Shown here: positions 58,752 through 64,000 of the stretch, piece after piece
Layout: each line of letters begins with the position of its first letter
Position numbering within the stretch: position 1 is the first letter of the stretch
Source of the DNA: Nannochloropsis oceanica
Taxonomy: Eukaryota > Sar > Eustigmatophyceae > Eustigmatales > Monodopsidaceae
DNA: 64,000 nt
Direction of reading: 5' to 3'
Assembly (NCBI GenBank): GCA_004519485.1
Contig: CP038124.1
Span: 186,001-250,000 of the forward strand
Made by a program: the position numbers and the translations under genes
The notes under the pieces: model-generated
The model's database searches: none
Told to the model about the DNA's origin: nothing
Seen by the model: only the letters and a program-made list of their open reading frames with translations

Positions 58752-60932
58752 TCATCCCATCTCTTGCTCTTCCTGAAGCTTTTGCTCGTGCGCTTGAACG
58801 GTCGCTGGGCTGTCAACAAGGGAGCAGGAAGGGAGGGAGGAGGGGGGTGGTGACAAACGCTGTTTTTTCTCCCTTTTCTTCATCTCCTTCCTCTTTTTCC
58901 TGCGCTCTTTCTTCGCTTCCTCTGTCTCATCTGTCTCCTCTTCGTCCCGCAAGTCATCGCCATCCCTCTTCTTGCCCCTGCTTCTGCTGCTCCTACTGCT
59001 GCTGTCATGCTCGTCCTCGTGGCCATCGGCGGAAGGAGCTTCTTCATTCCCTGCGGCTCCTGCTGCTACTGCCGCTGCTGCCTCCTCCTCGGTGGAAGGG
59101 TTGAGACCGACGTCCTCGTCGGGGACCTCCTGTGTGAGTGAAGGGGGTGGAGGGAGGGAGGGAAGGAGGGAGGGAGGAGGGGAGGGATATAAGAAGGGGA
59201 CGATCAATGAATAAGGGTTTCTTGACATGAGAGAAAATAACCACACCTGTGTACAAACACACATCTTCCCCCCTTCCTCCAGCCCTCCCTCCCGCCCTCC
59301 CTCGCCTACCTGTACGTAAACATGGACGTGGTAGATTTGGATGGACCTCGAGGCATTCTCGTCAAGGTTCCACCGGCGGACCTCCCTCCCTCCCTCCCTT
59401 CCTTCCTTCTCCATCCAGCCCGACATGAAGGCCTCCACGTCTTCCAACGACAACTCCCGCCGAGCCCAGAGCGTCATATGCCTGATCCCTTTGGGGGTGT
59501 TGTACCTGGAGGGAGGGGAAGGAGGGAGGGAGGGGTGACAGATCTGAGTCTAGAGAAGGCATAACGGAATGAAGGAGGGAGAGAGGGGAGGAAAGAAGGA
59601 AAGGAGGGCGGATGCGCCATGCTCATGGGAATTTGTGACATTTTCTCTCTCGTACAGGATTGATTGTGAGGGAGGGAAGGAGGGAGGGGGGGAGGGACAA
59701 AGGATACTTACGGAAATTTGTTGTCTTCCAGAACAATGTCCTCTTCATGGAGGACAGACTGCAGGATCCATTCTTCCCGCGAGGCGTAGGTGGCATCGAT
59801 GTAGTCCTGGTCAGGAGGGAGGAGATAGAAAGGGTGAGAGAAAGGGAGGGGGCGAGGCATGAGAGGGGCGGGACACGAAAAGCTGAGCTGGGCCTTAACG
59901 TGGTGACGGAAAACAAGCTCAATTCAACAAGGAAACACACAGATATACACGCACGCACACATACATACATAGTTGAATCAGTAAACAAATAAACCACAGT
60001 TTTAAAATAATGAATCAAGGGTCCCATGGAACTAAACAACAAACCACCCACCACGTGGCCTAGAGCCCACATACCACTACTAACTAAACAACATACCACC
60101 CACCACGTGCCTAGAGCCCACATACCATATGATCCCACTTTCTCTCCTTGCACTCCCGCGTTCGATCCCAGTACTCGATCTGTAGCGTCCGTTTACATGC
60201 AGGATTCACGCTTGTCGGATGCTCCCAATTCTGTTCCGCTCGGAATCTGTCGTCCACTTGCGAGCCCCCTTCATCCTCCCCTCCATCTCCATGTCCCTGC
60301 TTCCCCTCCTCTTCCTGTTGCTGCTCATCGGCGCCGCTGGCTCCCTCCGTCTCCTCCTTCTTTTTGGACGTCCGCATTGAGCCCAAGCGGTATCTCTCTT
60401 TGTCTTGTCGCCTGTCCTCCTCATCGCGCGTAGGGGAGGGCGAGGCAGATCGATGGTGGTAGGAGTAAGAATGATTGTGCCGGCGATTCTGAGTCGACAC
60501 CGAAACAGCTGGCGGCTCAACAGGCGTAGAGCTGACTGCTTTGACTACTCCTTCTACTCCCCCTTCGACCTCTGGCAAGACAGTATCGAGTCGATCTATA
60601 AGGCGGCCTTTCCGATAAGGAGAATTGCTGGAGGTGGAGGTGGAGGTGGAGGGCGGGAGGGATGAAGGGGAGGAGGCAGCTGTGATTGGCGGCAAACCAC
60701 TCACCTCCCGAGCCTTATGTTTAGTGTTGCTTTTGATACTGCTGATGCTATTGTTGCTGTTGCTGCTGCAGCAGCTGCTGTCCTCGCGACGGAGACGGGA
60801 AGGCCTGGACGGTACGGAGGGGGGTTCGTGGTGAGCAAAGGCCTCATTCTCACTGATGGTGCTCATACTGCTACTGCTGCTGCTGGCGATAGTATCGGCA
60901 GTTATCGTAGTCGCGCTCGTTCCAGGGGGCAT
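58752..60932 (-). CDS. DUF3605-like protein of unknown function
   Basis: Four exons: 60932-60126, 59806-59712, 59505-59310, 59129-58752; 491 aa with consistent phases. The first ~230 residues are Ser/Thr-rich and low complexity. From ~240 a folded part follows: WDRTRECKERKWDHMDYIDA, then ILQSVLHEEDIVLEDNKFPY, TPKGIRHMTLWARRELSLED and SRSIQIYHVHVYVQEVPDED. The string FPYNTPKGIRHMTLW...IYHVHVYVQ resembles the N-x-x-P-Y-G...I-x-H-x-x-x-W...H-V-H-V core of the DUF3605 family, best known from fungi. No enzyme function is established for that family. The C-terminal ~120 residues are acidic then basic (EEEAAAAVAAG, KKERRKKRKEMKK). The exon 1 donor lies in a locally duplicated sequence. First in-frame ATG 60932 was used. 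Confidence 0.68.
60030..60130 (-). repeat. Tandem duplication (period ~52 bp) covering a splice donor
   Basis: Two near-identical copies, about 60030-60081 and 60082-60130, differing by a one-base deletion and a few changes. Both share ACTAAACAACA and CTAGAGCCCACATACCA. The right copy contains the exon 1 donor (ATG|GTATGTGG on the minus strand); the left copy repeats the same donor-like sequence inside the intron at 60074-60073. Confidence 0.85.
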
Positions 60933-61623
60933 GGGGGAGGGCAGAGAGAAGAGAGAGGCTTTATTTTGTGTAGACAAGGACGAGAGCGGCTCGCAGGGGA
61001 AATATCGAGCTCTGCGCCGGAGAATCCAGGGACTGCCGCTCGGCAAGTAAACGTGTCAGCTTTTGCACCTGCAGCAACTATACGTCAAAGGTGTGGGTTG
61101 GAATGTGAAAGGGGTTAGGGTAAGGGCAGTGAAATTTCTCCTTTTTTGCTGCCGTCAGCACATTTAACAACTTCTTTCACAAACACACACGACAACAACA
61201 AAGAATCCTACCCTCGCCTCAAGGACAACATGTAGGGGGTAGTTGATGTTGTCCGAACAGCAGCAGCAGTAACGGCATGATTGTGCGTTGTGGTGGACTG
61301 GCAAGTGCGTGCTGTGGAGAGCATCGGGATTTGGGAAGGGGTGAGGAGGGATGACGATCAGGGTAGACTGACAGGGACACTGTGGACCAAAAACGCAGCG
61401 CAGTGCTGCATCTACTCCACAACTGCGATGCTACAAGTCCCCAGTCTATGCATTGAGTGTGGTGCAAGTGAAATGTGGGGTTTGTGACCTGGTGGTCTCT
61501 CTACAAAGCGGGTCTCCTTCGCATCACGTCATCCAAGTCGATCGCAAAAGCCCACGTCGTTTACGTCACTTGAATTTTCACGCCTTTTTTGCTCCAGTAC
61601 CACAGGCTTAGCCAGCTCCAGTC
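60933..61623. promoter_or_regulatory. Divergent intergenic region (DUF3605 / WDR53)
   Basis: 691 bp between outward-facing starts should contain both promoters. No specific motif was assigned. The minus-strand frame extends a little upstream (to ~61046) without an ATG. Confidence 0.45.
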
Positions 61624-63099
61624 ATGGACGATGACGAAGGAAGAGGAGAGCGGTATGCACCGCATGCCCTGTCGTTTTCCATAGACCTGGACAGCGCTTC
61701 ATGGTCGATGCTGAAAGGCCACCGTGGGGAGGTTCTATCTCTCGACATTTTAGGGCTCGAGCGGGCAGGAACAGGGCGTGACGCTTCCGGCATGGTTTTA
61801 CTGGCATCGGGAGGGGAGGATTCAACATGCCGGGTGTGGGATGTGGCGGCCGGCCGGGCCATTAAGTGCTACACGGGCATGTTCGAGGATAACGAGGGAG
61901 TCGGGGCAGTGGCATTCGTCGATGCCTCCCGCCTCCTTGCTGCCACCAGCACCTCAATTTACGAACTGGACTTAAACTTCCCAGGTGTAGTTGTCAGAGA
62001 AGCATTGGGTACACTCCCATCAGTGACCAACGATGAGATCAACCAAGTAGCCGTTCATCCTAGGAAGGGCAACAACCATGTGGCCGTTGCGGATGACAGT
62101 GGTACTGTTACTCTCCTTGACTCTTCTGTCCGTCCACCCAAGCCCATTCGAACCCTTCGAAGATCCAGCGACAATTATGACTTGTGTACCTGTGTCGCAT
62201 TCCGACCACGGGTGCCATATGACTTGGCGTGTGGGTTTCATAGTACGTGCACAGTGGGCCTATGGGACTTTTCGAAGGGCCAGAAAGGCTGTCGTGCTGT
62301 CGATGTATCGGCAGCAGCAGTAGGAGAAGGGGAATGTGAAGATGACGATCCCACTATAGCACCGTCAGCGGCGTCTTCATGCCAGTTGTTCAATCCCCCG
62401 TATGTTAATTCTCTGGCTTTTTCGGCTTGTGGAAGGTGGGTGGCGGTGGGGAAGGGGAATGGGGAGGTTGGGATTTATGACTACGTAAAGGGGGGAGGAG
62501 AAGGAGGGGGAGGAGGCAGCGGAGAGGCTATAGCGGTGTTACAGGGCGGGCACACCACTAGTGTTGCGGGCGTAGTATTCCTGGATATGGGTGTCGGAGA
62601 GGAAAGGGGAGAGGGAAAAGGAAAGAGTAGGAGGAAGAAGGGAAGAGGAGGGGGTGGTGGAAGGGAAGAGGTAGCATTCTTGGCATCAGTTGGCAATGAT
62701 CGCATGCTCAATTTCTGGGAATGTTCGCTTCCTAGACTTGCCGGTAACTGCAGCAGCAACAGCATCAAAAGCAACACCAACTTCAACAGCAACAGCAGCA
62801 AGTTAAGACGGCCGCGGATTTTGAAGCAATTTACTGATTTGCCGGGGAAGCCAAATTGGATGGTCAGCACCGTTCTGATGTCTGATTCTGCTGCTACTGT
62901 CGCTCCTGCTGCAGCTACTTCTCAGCTGGAGGTTCGCGGTGAAGAAAATGAAGAAGGAGGGAAAGAGGCAGGCAGGGGAAAGGGGGAGGACGGTGTGACA
63001 CAACGGTCTTTGCGAGTGTTTGTTGCGATGACCACCTCGGAGATCGCGGTGTTGAATGTAGATATCAGTGTACAGCGGGAGACGCATCAGCAGTCGTAG
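61624..63099 (+). CDS. WDR53: WD40-repeat protein, WDR53 homologue
   Basis: Single exon, 491 aa. WD repeats are readable along the protein: LKGHRGEVLSLDIL...LLASGGEDSTCRVWDV, VGAVAFVDASRLLAATSTSI, and NQVAVHP...VAVADDSGTVTLLD. Further units are CVAFRPRVPYDLACGFHSTC, NSLAFSACGRWVAVGKGNGE, and HTTSVAGVVFLD...LASVGNDRMLNFWE. The segments EEIN-like DEINQVAVHP, ADDSGTVTLLD, SDNYDLCTCVAFRP and QLFNPPYVNSLAFS track human WDR53 (ADDSGAIKILD, SVAFRP, QLLNPALAHS). WDR53 is a poorly studied propeller protein reported among DDB1/CUL4-associated factors. A role as substrate receptor for that ubiquitin ligase is inference. Gly/Lys/Arg and Asn/Ser insertions lie between blades. The last codons and stop sit in a duplicated CAG-rich sequence. 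Confidence 0.9.
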   Translation: MDDDEGRGERYAPHALSFSIDLDSASWSMLKGHRGEVLSLDILGLERAGTGRDASGMVLLASGGEDSTCRVWDVAAGRAIKCYTGMFEDNEGVGAVAFVDASRLLAATSTSIYELDLNFPGVVVREALGTLPSVTNDEINQVAVHPRKGNNHVAVADDSGTVTLLDSSVRPPKPIRTLRRSSDNYDLCTCVAFRPRVPYDLACGFHSTCTVGLWDFSKGQKGCRAVDVSAAAVGEGECEDDDPTIAPSAASSCQLFNPPYVNSLAFSACGRWVAVGKGNGEVGIYDYVKGGGEGGGGGSGEAIAVLQGGHTTSVAGVVFLDMGVGEERGEGKGKSRRKKGRGGGGGREEVAFLASVGNDRMLNFWECSLPRLAGNCSSNSIKSNTNFNSNSSKLRRPRILKQFTDLPGKPNWMVSTVLMSDSAATVAPAAATSQLEVRGEENEEGGKEAGRGKGEDGVTQRSLRVFVAMTTSEIAVLNVDISVQRETHQQS

Positions 63100-63294
63100 G
63101 AATAGCAGCAGTATCATTTGCAGCGGCAGCAACAGCAGCAGCAGCAGCATGAGGAGGCTGGGAAGCAGCGTGATCATCAGTGTACAGCGGGAGACGCACA
63201 GCAGCAGCAGTCGGAGGAATAGCAGCAGTATCATTTGCAGCGGCAGCAACAGCAGCAGCAGCAGCAGCATGAGGAGGCTGGGAAGCAGCGTGAT
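63064..63294 (+). repeat. Tandem duplication (~112/120 bp) at the 3' end of WDR53
   Basis: Copy 1 (63064-63175) begins in the last coding codons (ATC AGT GTA CAG) and contains the TAG stop. Copy 2 (63176-63294) repeats the whole stretch with a slightly longer CAG run. Both copies include ATGAGGAGGCTGGGAAGCAG. Confidence 0.92.
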
Positions 63295-64000
63295 GAAGAA
63301 GGCATCGTTATGTACATATAGAACACAATTTTGATTGGGGGGATGGGGCGTTGGAGTGAAAATCAGAAAATGTCAGGAAGGTGGCAGGAAGTGATATTGT
63401 CGCGCTTTGTTCTACTTCGCTTTTTTTGTTCTCTTGATATTCCCACTTATCGTTCCTTCGCTCCTTTTTTTAGTTATTCGTCTTCTTCATCATCTCTAGT
63501 CTTCCTTTTTGGCAACTCTTCCTTTCTCACTGCCCCAGGGGATGCGACTGTTCTCTCCTTCTTTTCTGCCCATCCCCTTCCCCCCCCCCCTCTTCCCGCG
63601 GCAGACAGATACACCTGTACCTGGTCCCTCCCTCACCCCCCCCCCACTCTCTCTCTCTTTCGAGCTCTTTCTATTCATGCCGGGTCTCGCGGTCCGAGAC
63701 CAGGGATCCAATGCGATGCAATGGAATCCTCAAGCGGAAGGGAAGAAAAGGAATGAGGGAATGAAGGAGGACGGGAACAGTCACCTTCATCGCACCTTGA
63801 CGCCTCGAACTTTTTATGCAGCTCCTAATGTTTCACCTTTTCTCTCCGTAACACTCTCTGTATATGCTCCTCTCCGTCTTTCTTTTTGTTACTCTACAAC
63901 GCTAGTACACTACTATATTGCTGCTTCATCCCGCCTTCCCGCCCTCCCGCCCTCCTCCTTACAGCTGCCTTTTTCCGCTGACCAACATTCCTGATGAGAC
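63295..64000. other. 3' flank of WDR53, right window edge
   Basis: About 700 bp of pyrimidine-rich sequence (poly-C near 63580 and 63640). No start codon with a supported coding frame is seen. It holds the WDR53 3' UTR and perhaps the upstream region of a gene beyond the window. Confidence 0.4.

Overview
This window looks like nuclear DNA of a photosynthetic stramenopile, most likely a eustigmatophyte of the Nannochloropsis/Microchloropsis type. The evidence is: compact intron-poor to moderately intronic genes with GT-AG introns (often GTAAGT or GTACGT donors), GC-rich third positions, CCCT-rich introns and many trinucleotide runs. It also carries a cytochrome b6f assembly factor and a protein whose N-terminus is a signal peptide followed by an A-x-A-F type site, as used for secondary plastids. 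The species name is inference. I saw no virus-like element, transposon, tRNA or rRNA gene.

Layout, left to right: the N-terminal part of a coiled-coil protein (-) runs off the left edge. Next is a five-exon gene (-) joining a seven-to-eight-span membrane receptor-like region to an inositol polyphosphate 5-phosphatase. Then come a 15-exon PEX5 peroxisome import receptor (+), a plastid-targeted PPR-like protein (-), an SR splicing factor (+), a gamma-glutamyltranspeptidase-like enzyme (-) and a plastid DnaJ-type zinc-finger protein (+). These are followed by a TVP38/TMEM64 membrane protein (-), two poorly resolved small genes (+), a CCB2/CCB4-type cytochrome assembly factor (+), an AIR9-domain coiled-coil protein (-) and an Ariadne-type RBR ubiquitin ligase (+). 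The right third holds an XRCC4-like protein (-), a giant THADA/Trm732 homologue (+), an N-acylated type II thioesterase (-), a three-repeat MYB factor (+), an APH-HAD fusion ending in a peroxisomal signal (+), a secreted VHL-like plus prolyl-hydroxylase-like enzyme (+), a DUF3605 protein (-) and a WDR53 homologue (+).

For the spliced models, exon lengths and phases were checked by hand and the totals are divisible by three. The genes are mostly housekeeping and are not an operon or cluster. Two are linked by function: PEX5 imports proteins ending in SKL-like tripeptides, and the APH-HAD protein ends in SRL.

The most unusual items are the receptor/5-phosphatase fusion, the reversed APH-HAD order with a PTS1, the VHL-like/hydroxylase combination, and a thioesterase whose first coding exon is only four bases and creates a myristoylation/palmitoylation signal.
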